Of a stretch of 64,000 nucleotides of DNA, positions 1 to 7,779 are shown in pieces (position 1 is the first letter of the stretch; the number at the start of each line of letters is the position of its first letter). The stretch spans positions 2,232,001 to 2,296,000 of the forward strand of contig CP119317.1 of NCBI GenBank assembly GCA_029203125.1, given 5' to 3'. Source of the DNA: Candidatus Cohnella colombiensis. GTDB taxonomy: Bacteria > Bacillota > Bacilli > Paenibacillales > Paenibacillaceae. Under the pieces are notes generated by a model. The model ran no database searches and had not been told where the DNA came from. It worked only from the letters and a program-made list of their open reading frames with translations. Position numbers and translations under genes: made by a program.

Positions 1-431
1 ACGATGCCAGGCAGTGAAAGATCACGGATTTGTTGTGCTTTCTCGGTCGTAACTTTACGTCCCCCTGGCTGAAGACCAACGATCATCGCTCGTTTCGTTA
101 GCAGACCATATATTTTATCCTCAGACATCCCCAACACACCTGAAAGCTGATGTGCAGATTCTCTCGCATCTTTAATTTGTGCTGGAATCGCCATTATCGT
201 TGGAGAACTAATATTGTAAGCAAGCCGGACACCATTGCGATCCGTAATTTCTCCACGCTTTGCTGCGTAGGGAATGTTTCGCCGCCATGAATCCTCCGCT
301 TTCTTCGTGATGTCATCACCAATTGCGAGTTGAACATAACCAAGCCGTACAAGCAATGCCAGAAAAGCAACAACTGCAAAAATAAGTGCTACATAAAGCC
401 GTTTGCGCACTGTCACTTGTGATACTTTCAA
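1..431 (-). CDS. spoVD: SpoVD-type penicillin-binding protein, N-terminal part (cut by window edge)
   Basis: This is the 5' end of a class B penicillin-binding protein; the rest lies outside the window. I read the frame directly: it opens LKVSQVTVRKRLYVALIFAV, has one membrane anchor (about residues 11-33), then the class B start RGEITDRNGVRLAYNIS. The TTG start at 431 is chosen because AAGGGGG lies 9 bases upstream and a TAG stop sits directly before it in frame. It follows pbpB, which matches the pbpB-spoVD order of Bacillus. SpoVD makes cortex peptidoglycan in the forespore. The assignment to SpoVD rather than another class B protein rests on gene order, because the transpeptidase and PASTA parts are not visible. 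Confidence 0.8.
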   Translation of the reverse strand, partial: MKVSQVTVRKRLYVALIFAVVAFLALLVRLGYVQLAIGDDITKKAEDSWRRNIPYAAKRGEITDRNGVRLAYNISSPTIMAIPAQIKDARESAHQLSGVLGMSEDKIYGLLTKRAMIVGLQPGGRKVTTEKAQQIRDLSLPGI

Positions 432-514
432 CTAAAAAAACCCCCTTCGCCGGAACGTCAGAACAAGCTATTGCTTAGTTCAGACTATTCTTGGACAAAG
501 GGGGATAGAACAAG

Positions 515-2812
515 CTATTCCGCAGGTTGACTATCGTCAATCGTGCCATCCTCGGTTGTGGGATCATCCGTATTTTCACTGTACAGTTCTCCGGAGAAAG
601 TAGATTCTCCTGGTGGTGAGAGCGTTAAGCTGATTGACCATTTCTCACCATTCTTCACTGCTTTTTGATCGATTACATATCCTGTTCCCGTAATTTTAAA
701 TTCAGCTTGCAACAATGTGCACATCTCGATCGCATCGCGAAGTGACAGTCCTCTTAAGTCAGGTACGCTACCGGGCTTGGCATCTGTCAACAGATAGACG
801 CGCTGTGAAGGTGGCATTGCAGTCCCGCCCTTAGGAAGCTGCTGTAGCACCTTATCCCCTGTACCGAGGACGCCAACAGGGAACATCCGTTGTTTGATCA
901 TCGTGTGTGCTAAGGAAACGTTCATCCCCACTACGTCAGGGATTGTCGCTGTAATCTCAACTTCCTTCGTCGAACTGCTGGAATCTTTGGCCATTGATTC
1001 TGCCTTTACTTTTTCTTCTTCAGTCAAATCTGGAAAAATCCCAAGGCGCTCTAATGATTTCCGCATGATTTCTTTAAAAATTGGTGCAACCAGCGCACCA
1101 CCACCCGCATTTTCTACTTGCGGTTCATCAATGATGACATAGAGAACAATTTTCGGATTTTCGACAGGTGCGTAACCGATGAACGACACAACATACTTAT
1201 CTTTAGAGTATCCGCCATTTTCGGATTGGACAACTTTCTGCGCAGTTCCTGTCTTTCCTGCGATGCGATAGCCGGGAATGTAAGCTCTGCGTCCCGTACC
1301 GATAAGCTGATCGCTAACGACCTGTTCCAAATAATCGCCAACTGTACGAGAGGTCGCTTCTGAAATGACCTGTCGGATGAATTTCGGCTCAGTTTCTGTA
1401 ATCTCACCCGTGTTAGGATCAGTAATCGATTTCACAACGTGAGGCTGCATGAGCTTACCACCATTCGCTACTGCAGCTACAGCAGCCACTTGTTGAATCG
1501 GTGTAACCAACACTTTACCTTGCCCAAGCGCCGCAGTAGCCACTTCAGATGGATAGTTTAAACTGAAAGAACGAGAGATCTCATTCGGTAGCTCAATACC
1601 TGTTTTCTGTCCAAAGCCGAAGGCGTTAATATATTCAACAAGCTTCTGCTTACCTAGCATTTGATAGCCTAGCTTGACAAAGGCGACGTTACTAGAATGC
1701 TTAAGACCTTCAAGATATGTAATTTGACCCCACCCAACCCAGTTATAATCACGGATCGGTCTATCTTTTTCATAGTAAACGATCGAACCCGACTGATAAA
1801 CGTCATCCGGCTTGAACAGTCCTTCCTCAACAGCGGCTGCTAACGTTACAATTTTAAACGTGGAGCCTGGTTCATAGACCGATTGAACGGCATTGTTATG
1901 GAATGACGCTTGATTTTTCGTCTCCCAATACGTATTGGGATCGAAGTTCGGGAAGCTTGACATTCCGAGTATTTCCATCGTATTGGGATCTGCGGCAATC
2001 GCGGTTATACTCGCTGGATTATATGCTTCATAGGCTTTTTGGAGCGCTTCATCAAGATAAAATTGTATGTCACGATCGATTGTAAGCGTGACGATCTTTC
2101 CATCGACCGCTTGCTTATACTCGATTTCACCGTTCGGCAGCTGATTTCGAGCACCATCCTGTTGATATTTTATAAATCCAGGCTCACCCTTCAGCTCACT
2201 ATCCAGCATCTTTTCCAAACCTATCACTGCATCGCCCTCTTTACTCACATACCCAAGAATGTGTGAGGCCAGAGAGCCACTCGGATAATAACGCTTCGAA
2301 TCTTCAACGAAATATAAGCCGACATCTTTAGTTCCTGTCAGCTTACGCAATTCATCACGGAATTCGCTTAATTGATCCTTGATTTCTTTATCAACTTTCC
2401 AACCTTCAGGACGCACCTCGCGCTGGTCTCGATAATCACCATTATCCTTTTTGGAAACGACCATATCATTTAAACTGCTCACTTTCGTACCGAGCACTTC
2501 ATTTAATTTTGTTACAATTCGCTCTCTAAGCTTCCATTCTGGGTGTTTTTGTTCTGCTTCGGCGAGCTTCTTAGGACCAACAGCAATCGTATAGGCCGCA
2601 GCATCCGCTGCAAGTACCTTGCCATTACGATCAAGAAGCATACCTCGCTCTTGTGGTAGTTTCTCGCTTGTGATCCATGTATTCATCGCCTGCTCAGCCC
2701 AAAAATCAGCTTTTACGACCTGAACCCAATATACACGAACGATTAAACCGACAAATAGGAGGGTAAATATCCCCCCCATTATTAGTGAACGTAATTTTAT
2801 TCTCTTCGTCAT
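515..2812 (-). CDS. pbpB: Penicillin-binding protein 2B (division transpeptidase)
   Basis: A 765-residue class B penicillin-binding protein that cross-links septal peptidoglycan. It has one membrane anchor (about 10-30), the class B start RGMLLDRNGKVLAAD (about 56-70), a dimerisation domain, and a transpeptidase domain with all three active-site motifs: STFK (S317), SSN (373-375) and KTG (520-522). Two PASTA domains follow, at about 640-695 and 697-745, starting IPDVVGMN and VPDLRGLS. The acidic C-terminal tail is low complexity. The start has AGAGG upstream. It sits between ftsL and spoVD, which supports PbpB (PBP2B) over SpoVD. It probably acts with FtsL at the division site. Confidence 0.93.
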   Translation of the reverse strand: MTKRIKLRSLIMGGIFTLLFVGLIVRVYWVQVVKADFWAEQAMNTWITSEKLPQERGMLLDRNGKVLAADAAAYTIAVGPKKLAEAEQKHPEWKLRERIVTKLNEVLGTKVSSLNDMVVSKKDNGDYRDQREVRPEGWKVDKEIKDQLSEFRDELRKLTGTKDVGLYFVEDSKRYYPSGSLASHILGYVSKEGDAVIGLEKMLDSELKGEPGFIKYQQDGARNQLPNGEIEYKQAVDGKIVTLTIDRDIQFYLDEALQKAYEAYNPASITAIAADPNTMEILGMSSFPNFDPNTYWETKNQASFHNNAVQSVYEPGSTFKIVTLAAAVEEGLFKPDDVYQSGSIVYYEKDRPIRDYNWVGWGQITYLEGLKHSSNVAFVKLGYQMLGKQKLVEYINAFGFGQKTGIELPNEISRSFSLNYPSEVATAALGQGKVLVTPIQQVAAVAAVANGGKLMQPHVVKSITDPNTGEITETEPKFIRQVISEATSRTVGDYLEQVVSDQLIGTGRRAYIPGYRIAGKTGTAQKVVQSENGGYSKDKYVVSFIGYAPVENPKIVLYVIIDEPQVENAGGGALVAPIFKEIMRKSLERLGIFPDLTEEEKVKAESMAKDSSSSTKEVEITATIPDVVGMNVSLAHTMIKQRMFPVGVLGTGDKVLQQLPKGGTAMPPSQRVYLLTDAKPGSVPDLRGLSLRDAIEMCTLLQAEFKITGTGYVIDQKAVKNGEKWSISLTLSPPGESTFSGELYSENTDDPTTEDGTIDDSQPAE

Positions 2813-2848
2813 ATGTTATTCCTCTTCATTTCCCGGTCTCACAACTGC

Positions 2849-3286
2849 TTATGGCTTCATCGCCACTGTGTTACGACCGTCAGTTGAAGTGATCGTTATG
2901 CCTCTCGAATCGATCGGTACCATGCCGTAGCTGAGTCCCATTTCCCTAATTCTCTTCGAATCACTGAGGCGGTCGACTTCACGCTGCATTTCTTTAAGCT
3001 GTTCTGTCGTCTTGTTATACTCATTGTTCGACTGTTGAATTTGACCGTTAATTTGATAGATTTGTGCATAACGAAAAATAATAAGACCTGCAACGAGCAC
3101 GACAACCGCAATCGTGAACAAATAGAGTAGCTTTTCTCCGATCGGAATCGGCCGATGACGTACAGCCTTGCTCGTGTTGGTGCTTGTGCGTGTTGCTGTA
3201 CGATAGTTAACTTGTGGTTGTCTTTGCTCTGTTCTTTGCTCTGGTGCGCGTTCAGGTCGAAGCGCTAAATTTCCGTAATATTTCAT
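2849..3286 (-). CDS. ftsL: Cell division protein FtsL
   Basis: A small bitopic protein of 145 residues. An arginine-rich cytoplasmic N-terminus (1-47) is followed by one membrane segment (about 50-72, LLYLFTIAVVVLVAGLIIF) and a short extracytoplasmic coiled coil (about 75-120) ending MVPIDSRGITI. Size, topology and position between rsmH and pbpB fit FtsL, which joins DivIB and DivIC in the divisome. Sequence conservation in this family is weak, so synteny carries most of the weight. AAGGGGG lies 13 bases upstream of the start, a longer gap than usual. Confidence 0.85.
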   Translation of the reverse strand: MKYYGNLALRPERAPEQRTEQRQPQVNYRTATRTSTNTSKAVRHRPIPIGEKLLYLFTIAVVVLVAGLIIFRYAQIYQINGQIQQSNNEYNKTTEQLKEMQREVDRLSDSKRIREMGLSYGMVPIDSRGITITSTDGRNTVAMKP

Positions 3287-3350
3287 TTTGCTTCGTTTGC
3301 CCCCTTAGAACGTTTTTATATTTAAATATCGTTTGATAACTTCATATTGA

Positions 3351-4307
3351 TCATTTAAGCTTCTCTGCTACTCTAAGCTTTGCAGATCTTGCACGAGGAT
3401 TAAGCTCCAGCTCTTCAGCTGATGGTACAATCGGCTTGCGCGGTGTTAACTTCAGCCTTCCACCGCCTCCACCACACACACATATTGGGAAGTCAGGCGG
3501 GCAAGTGCAGCTCGCAAGTTCTTTCACAAAAGCCTGCTTACATATGCGATCTTCCAATGAGTGGAAGGTGATGACGGAAATTCGTCCTTCTGGACTTAAA
3601 CAGTCTATCGCTTGTTCAAGAGCGTCCTTCATTGCTCCTAGTTCATCATTAACAGCAATTCGAAGCGCTTGGAATGAACGCTTTGCAGGATGAGGTCCTG
3701 TGCGACGTGTAGCAGCCGGAATTGCATTTTTAATTAACTCGGCAAGCTCACCTGTCATTTCAATCGGTGCTTTTTCTCTTGCTTTTACGATATTCGCTGC
3801 GATTTTGCGGGCGAACTTCTCTTCTCCAAAGTCACGGAGAATGTTCGCAATGTCACGCTCTTCCCACTCATTGACGATAATCTTCGCAGTTAATGGTTCA
3901 TCACGATCCATCCGCATGTCGAGCTCAGCGTCAAGATTATAGCTAAAGCCGCGGTCTGCTTCGTCTAGCTGTGGGCTCGATACACCAAGGTCGAACAAAA
4001 TGCCATCTACCTTAGGGCTACCGTCTTGCTCTGCCACTCCTGCTTGTTGCAGCGCTTGCTTCAGATTTCTAAAGTTACTTTTCACCAGCGTAACTACCTC
4101 ATTGTAAGGAGCTAATCTTACGCGTGCATTTGCGAGTGCAACTTCATCCTGATCCAGAGCGATTAGACGACCCTGTGGGCTTAATTGACTTGCGATCATT
4201 TCGCTATGTCCTGCTCCACCCAAGGTACAATCGACATATATGCCGTCTGGACGAATGTTCAATCCATTGACTGCTTCTTCTTTTAGCACGGTAACATGGT
4301 GAAACAT
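3351..4307 (-). CDS. rsmH: 16S rRNA (cytosine(1402)-N(4))-methyltransferase RsmH
   Basis: SAM-dependent methyltransferase that modifies C1402 of 16S rRNA in the decoding centre (formerly MraW). Starting at 4307 the protein begins MFHHVTVLKEEAVNGL and has 318 residues, the usual family length. Visible motifs are the SAM loop DCTLGGAGHSEMI, GILFDLGVSSPQLDEADRGF, and the C-terminal FHSLEDRICKQAF. The start at 4307 is preferred over 4313 because GGAGG lies 8 bases before it but only 2 bases before the other ATG. It is co-transcribed with mraZ upstream and ftsL downstream. Confidence 0.95.
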   Translation of the reverse strand: MFHHVTVLKEEAVNGLNIRPDGIYVDCTLGGAGHSEMIASQLSPQGRLIALDQDEVALANARVRLAPYNEVVTLVKSNFRNLKQALQQAGVAEQDGSPKVDGILFDLGVSSPQLDEADRGFSYNLDAELDMRMDRDEPLTAKIIVNEWEERDIANILRDFGEEKFARKIAANIVKAREKAPIEMTGELAELIKNAIPAATRRTGPHPAKRSFQALRIAVNDELGAMKDALEQAIDCLSPEGRISVITFHSLEDRICKQAFVKELASCTCPPDFPICVCGGGGGRLKLTPRKPIVPSAEELELNPRARSAKLRVAEKLK

Positions 4308-4343
4308 TCGCATTGCCTCCCGGCCCTAGTTCGGGTCCGAATA

Positions 4344-4781
4344 TTAGAAGTTAAAGTCGAAATCAACCAGTTTCTCAGCGATTTCATTAAAGGAGCTTTC
4401 AGATTGCTGTGAATATTGCTCCCAAGTTGCCTTGTCCCATATTTCTACTCTGCTGGATACGCCAATTACTGTACATTCTTTGTCTAGCTTCGCGTATTCA
4501 CGCAGGTGATTCGGTACGTTTACCCTTCCCTGCTTATCCCATTCGCATTCAGATGCTCCTGAGAAAAGAAGACGAGAGAACGCTCTTGCATTCGCTGCCA
4601 TAGAAGGCAATGTCTTGATCTTCTGTTCAAGCTGTGACCATTCATCGCGTGGATAGACGAACAGACAGTTGTCCAGTCCGCGGGTAACAATGAAATCAGT
4701 GCCGAGAGCATCGCGGAATTTCGCCGGGATAATGATTCTTCCCTTGTCATCAATGCTATGTTGAAATTCACCTAAAAACAT
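4344..4781 (-). CDS. mraZ: Transcriptional regulator MraZ
   Basis: 145-residue MraZ, a ring-forming DNA-binding protein with two SpoVT/AbrB-like halves that represses its own dcw operon. The first half opens MFLGEFQHSIDDKGRIIIPA and the second has the matching DxxGRVNVP turn (WDKQGRVNVPNHLREYA). The start at 4781 is the family start; upstream extension adds ten unrelated residues. It is the first gene of the mraZ-rsmH-ftsL-pbpB-spoVD cluster. The leader just upstream carries short direct repeats that look like its own operator. Confidence 0.95.
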   Translation of the reverse strand: MFLGEFQHSIDDKGRIIIPAKFRDALGTDFIVTRGLDNCLFVYPRDEWSQLEQKIKTLPSMAANARAFSRLLFSGASECEWDKQGRVNVPNHLREYAKLDKECTVIGVSSRVEIWDKATWEQYSQQSESSFNEIAEKLVDFDFNF

Positions 4782-4797
4782 CTGCTCTCTACACCCC

Positions 4798-4833
4798 CCA
4801 TTCTCCACCACTTTTCACCACTTTGAGCCACTT
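4798..4833 (-). promoter_or_regulatory. Putative MraZ operator, 10-bp-period repeats
   Basis: On the minus strand the hexamer AAGTGG occurs three times at exactly 10-base spacing (plus-strand CCACTT at 4808-4813, 4818-4823 and 4828-4833). A degenerate fourth copy is at 4798-4803. The array lies 17-52 bases upstream of the mraZ start. Known MraZ proteins bind tandem 10-bp repeats; AAAGTGK-N3 in Mycoplasma is close to this one. The repeat is seen in the sequence; its role as the autoregulatory site is inference. Confidence 0.7.
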
Positions 4834-4857
4834 AAGATGATAATTCGCCTTATAAAA

Positions 4858-4886
4858 TAAAAATCCTGCCTCGTGAGCAGGATTTT
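4858..4886 (-). terminator. Rho-independent terminator after the DUF4349 lipoprotein
   Basis: Minus-strand hairpin AAATCCTGC, 7-base loop, GCAGGATTT, followed by TTATTTTAT. It separates the lipoprotein gene from the mra cluster, so mraZ should have its own promoter. Confidence 0.85.
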
Positions 4887-4915
4887 AAAAAAATATTTTA
4901 GGGGATTAACAAGTG

Positions 4916-5962
4916 TTACTCTACTTCTTCAGTCTGCTGGTTTGCTTTATTTAATGTCGCTCTCTTCTCTGCAGCCTGCTTTGATCTCGCAATATGACGT
5001 TTACGTAATAGGATAAAGGTTGGTATTCCGATAACAGCGAGCACAAGCAATGTAGGGAAAATCGCCACAATTACGATCAGCAGCCCCTCACCAAACATCC
5101 GTAAGCCTTTCATGCTGCTATTAAAAGTATCCGCAATTTTCGTTCCAAATGCTTTGTTATCCTCTTCAAGGCTCGATATCGCTCCAGCACCTTGGTAAAG
5201 TCGAAGATTAACTGTGGAAAAAGCAACATTCTGATCTAAGTACCGCATTCTTCCTTTGATCTGCTCAATTTGCTCTTGAACGTTCGCAAGCTCATTAGAG
5301 TAACGAAGCAGATCGTCCGACTTCGTCGCCTTATCCATAAAATTCAACAAACGCTCTTCCACCGTTTGCTTCGCTTTCAGGCGTGATCCTAAATCTACAT
5401 ATTCCTCAGTTACATCGCTACCTGTAACGTCTCGTTCAATTTTCGCTTCGATCTTTTGTAGGTTTTCTAAAAATGATGAGAATCCAGAGGACGGAACTTT
5501 GATAACATAGTTCGCACCCACTTCGTTCATATTTCTACTATCCGAAAATTCCAACACATAGGCGCCACCAAGATGAATTAAATTAAGAAGCTGTTCCTCT
5601 GCTTTTGCAAATTGCTCTACCTTCATTACCATATTCGCACGATAAACCACTTTGCGGTCAAAGCCCGAATTGGCGTCTGCAATCGTTCCGATGCCGCCAT
5701 ATTGAGCACTGTTGGCAGCTTCTGAAGAACCTCCCTCGCCACTAGCTGTCTCACCATACTGATCTGACATGGAAGTAACTGTCACAGACTGTGATGACGC
5801 TCCGCTCATCTTGTCTAATTGAGCACTTGGTGCTTTATTTTCTGACATCAGTCCACTTGATTTACTCGATCCGCAAGCGACCAGCCCAAGCAATAATACA
5901 AACACAATACAGCTTACACCTAATTTGTGCAGGACACGAAGCTTCTTTGTCTTTTTTATCAT
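4916..5962 (-). CDS. DUF4349 domain lipoprotein
   Basis: 348-residue lipoprotein. A basic start and hydrophobic stretch lead to the lipobox LVAC (Cys about 30), followed by a Ser-rich linker. The central part (about 105-270) matches the DUF4349 pattern: RKVVYRANMVMKVEQF near the start, then GSDVTEEYVDLGSRLKAKQ and a coiled coil around ELANVQEQIEQIKGRMRYL. The C-terminal membrane segment (about 296-322) is followed by a basic tail. The protein is therefore lipid-anchored at one end and membrane-spanning at the other. Its function is unknown. AAGGGGG precedes the start, and a terminator follows it. Confidence 0.85.
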   Translation of the reverse strand: MIKKTKKLRVLHKLGVSCIVFVLLLGLVACGSSKSSGLMSENKAPSAQLDKMSGASSQSVTVTSMSDQYGETASGEGGSSEAANSAQYGGIGTIADANSGFDRKVVYRANMVMKVEQFAKAEEQLLNLIHLGGAYVLEFSDSRNMNEVGANYVIKVPSSGFSSFLENLQKIEAKIERDVTGSDVTEEYVDLGSRLKAKQTVEERLLNFMDKATKSDDLLRYSNELANVQEQIEQIKGRMRYLDQNVAFSTVNLRLYQGAGAISSLEEDNKAFGTKIADTFNSSMKGLRMFGEGLLIVIVAIFPTLLVLAVIGIPTFILLRKRHIARSKQAAEKRATLNKANQQTEEVE

Positions 5963-6128
5963 CTAAGTGATTCCCCCTTTGTCGTATCTTCTTTCATAGA
6001 CGCATCCAAAAGGAAAATGTTACAACTCTACGTAATGTTTTACCAACTTGCTTGAACGAAACGATTTAACCCACTCGATATTAGGAAAATAGCAGGAAGA
6101 ACCAGTGTTGATACTGCGTTATTACTAA

Positions 6129-6330
6129 CTCTAAAATAAATTAACGTTATGCCATCGTCTTATATCAAGTTAGCACACTTTCCCAATCCACTTAACACCA
6201 TCCCATCGTCTTATTTGCCGTTAAGAAACCCAAAACCATGTACTCTAAGGGCAATAACGTTACTCCATCATCTTATTTCTGTTCTTCTTGTTTAATCATT
6301 ACCAATAGCGCCATTGCATCACCTTATTTA
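6129..6330. repeat. Decayed tandem repeat, two copies of about 113 bp
   Basis: The core CCATCGTCTTAT and its variants recur at 6151, 6202, 6264 and 6315, with spacings 51, 62 and 51. Units 1 and 3 share CTCTAA and AACGTTA upstream of the core; units 2 and 4 share CCAAT. This fits an old duplication of a 113-bp block that itself held two related units. No open frame with a ribosome binding site is seen here. It fills most of the 528-bp gap between ahcY and the DUF4349 gene. Confidence 0.6.
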
Positions 6331-6342
6331 CAACTAGGGGAT

Positions 6343-6423
6343 GGCGGGGTGGCGGGGTGGCGGGGTGGCGGGGGTGGCGGGGTGGCGGGGTGGCGGGGTG
6401 GCGGGGTGGCGGGGTGGCGGGGT
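6343..6423. repeat. G-rich octamer array, 10 units of GGCGGGGT
   Basis: Ten head-to-tail copies of GGCGGGGT; the fourth (6367-6375) has one extra G. Every unit carries a G4 and a G2 run on the plus strand, so the array could fold as a G-quadruplex. It stays open in several frames only because of its composition (Gly-Val-Ala-Gly-Trp-Arg repeats); those frames are not genes. It lies just past the ahcY terminator. Confidence 0.95.
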
Positions 6424-6430
6424 GGAAAAC

Positions 6431-6481
6431 AAAAAAAACGGTCTGCAAATGAATCCGAGATCGATTCATTTGCAGACCGTT
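6431..6481 (-). terminator. Strong terminator of ahcY
   Basis: A perfect 19-bp inverted repeat (6437-6455 and 6463-6481) with a 7-base loop, followed on the minus strand by eight T. The stem begins 9 bases past the ahcY stop. Confidence 0.95.
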
Positions 6482-6490
6482 AACCCTCAA

Positions 6491-7753
6491 TTAGTGAGCT
6501 GCCCAGCTCTCCAAGTACGCTTTCTGTTCTGCAGAAAGTGTATCAATGGAAATTCCGAGAGATTCGAGCTTCGTACGAGCAACTTGCTCGTCCAAGTGGT
6601 AAGGAACTTTAATAACTTGCTTACCCATTTCTTTATAATTCTCGTTCACATATCTCAATGACATAGCCTGAAGTGCGAACGTCATATCCATAATTTCAGC
6701 TGGATGTCCATCTCCTGCTGCAAGATTCACCAATCGGCCTTCAGCAATGACATAAATTTTGCGCCCATCTTTTAGCAAGTATTCTTCAATATTGCGACGA
6801 ACGGTGCGTTTGCTGACAGACATCTCTGCCAACTCTACGAGATTCACCTCAACGTCAAAGTGACCTGCATTCGAAAGAATTGCGCCATCCTTCATATTCG
6901 CAATGTGCTCTCCGCGAATAACATCTTTGTTCCCTGTTACTGTCACATAGAACTCTCCAACTTTAGCTGCATCAGCCATGGACAGTACAGTAAAGCCGTC
7001 CATATACGCTTCAACCGCACGGATCGCATCTACTTCAGTGACAACAACATTAGCTCCTAGCCCTTTTGCGCGCATCGCTACGCCCTTACCACACCAGCCA
7101 TATCCATTTACGACAACTGTTTTACCTGCAACAACGAGGTTAGTCGTCCGATTAATGCCGTCCCATACTGATTGTCCAGTACCGTAGCGGTTGTCGAACA
7201 AATATTTGCAAAATGCATCATTAACAGCGACCATCGGGAATTGCAACGAACCATCCTTCTCCATCGCCTTCAATCGGAGAATACCCGTCGTTGTTTCTTC
7301 TGCACCGCCACGGATTTGTGGCAACAGATCTCTTCGCTCAGAGTGTAGAATCGTTACTAAATCTCCACCGTCATCGATGATGAGATCAGGTTTCGTTTCG
7401 AGTGTCTTCACTAATAGATCCTTATACTCAGCTGCATCGGGATTGTATTTCGCAAAAACAGTAATACCCTCTTCGGCCAATGCCGCGCAAACATCATCTT
7501 GTGTAGAGAGTGGATTACTTCCCGTAATAACAACTTCTGCGCCACCTGCTTTAACTACTTTAGCAAGATAAGCTGTCTTTGCCTCTAAATGAAGGGAGAT
7601 GGCTACTCGAAGACCTTTGAATGGCTGATCGCGCTCAAACTCCTCACGAATTCGATTCAATACAGGCATGTGTGCTTGTACCCAATCAATTTTTAGCTTT
7701 CCTTCGGGTGCAAGTGCTGCGTCGCGAATAATGCTTTGCAAAGTTGTCGTCAT
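6491..7753 (-). CDS. ahcY: Adenosylhomocysteinase (S-adenosylhomocysteine hydrolase)
   Basis: 420-residue enzyme that splits S-adenosylhomocysteine into adenosine and homocysteine, removing the product inhibitor of methyltransferases. Family motifs are visible: HLEAKTAYL, ITGSNPLSTQDDV, DDGGDLV, VNDAFCKYLFDNRYGTGQS, the NAD-binding GYGWCGKGVA (about 217-226), NAGHFDVE and the C-terminal GDGHPAEIMDM. The start has GGAGG upstream. The gene is 26 bases from bshC, so they may be co-transcribed, although no link in function is needed. Bacillus subtilis uses the MTAN/LuxS route instead, so the enzyme marks a different methyl-cycle layout. Confidence 0.95.
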   Translation of the reverse strand: MTTTLQSIIRDAALAPEGKLKIDWVQAHMPVLNRIREEFERDQPFKGLRVAISLHLEAKTAYLAKVVKAGGAEVVITGSNPLSTQDDVCAALAEEGITVFAKYNPDAAEYKDLLVKTLETKPDLIIDDGGDLVTILHSERRDLLPQIRGGAEETTTGILRLKAMEKDGSLQFPMVAVNDAFCKYLFDNRYGTGQSVWDGINRTTNLVVAGKTVVVNGYGWCGKGVAMRAKGLGANVVVTEVDAIRAVEAYMDGFTVLSMADAAKVGEFYVTVTGNKDVIRGEHIANMKDGAILSNAGHFDVEVNLVELAEMSVSKRTVRRNIEEYLLKDGRKIYVIAEGRLVNLAAGDGHPAEIMDMTFALQAMSLRYVNENYKEMGKQVIKVPYHLDEQVARTKLESLGISIDTLSAEQKAYLESWAAH

Positions 7754-7779
7754 TAATGAATTCCTCCAGTTATGATAGA

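Noticed and set aside
1118..1407. Opposite-strand and shifted frames inside pbpB
   Set aside because: Shadows of a gene with all three penicillin-binding motifs; no ribosome binding sites.
6129..6330. CRISPR-like spaced repeats
   Set aside because: Only four degenerate cores, unequal spacing, and flanks that are related in alternate units; this is a decayed duplication. No cas gene is present.
6341..6661. Open frame encoding Gly-Trp-Arg repeats
   Set aside because: It is the octamer array read as codons, stays open on both strands, has no ribosome binding site, and runs over the ahcY terminator and gene end.
7754..7779. SAH or SAM riboswitch before ahcY
   Set aside because: Only 26 bases separate ahcY from bshC, with no room for a riboswitch.
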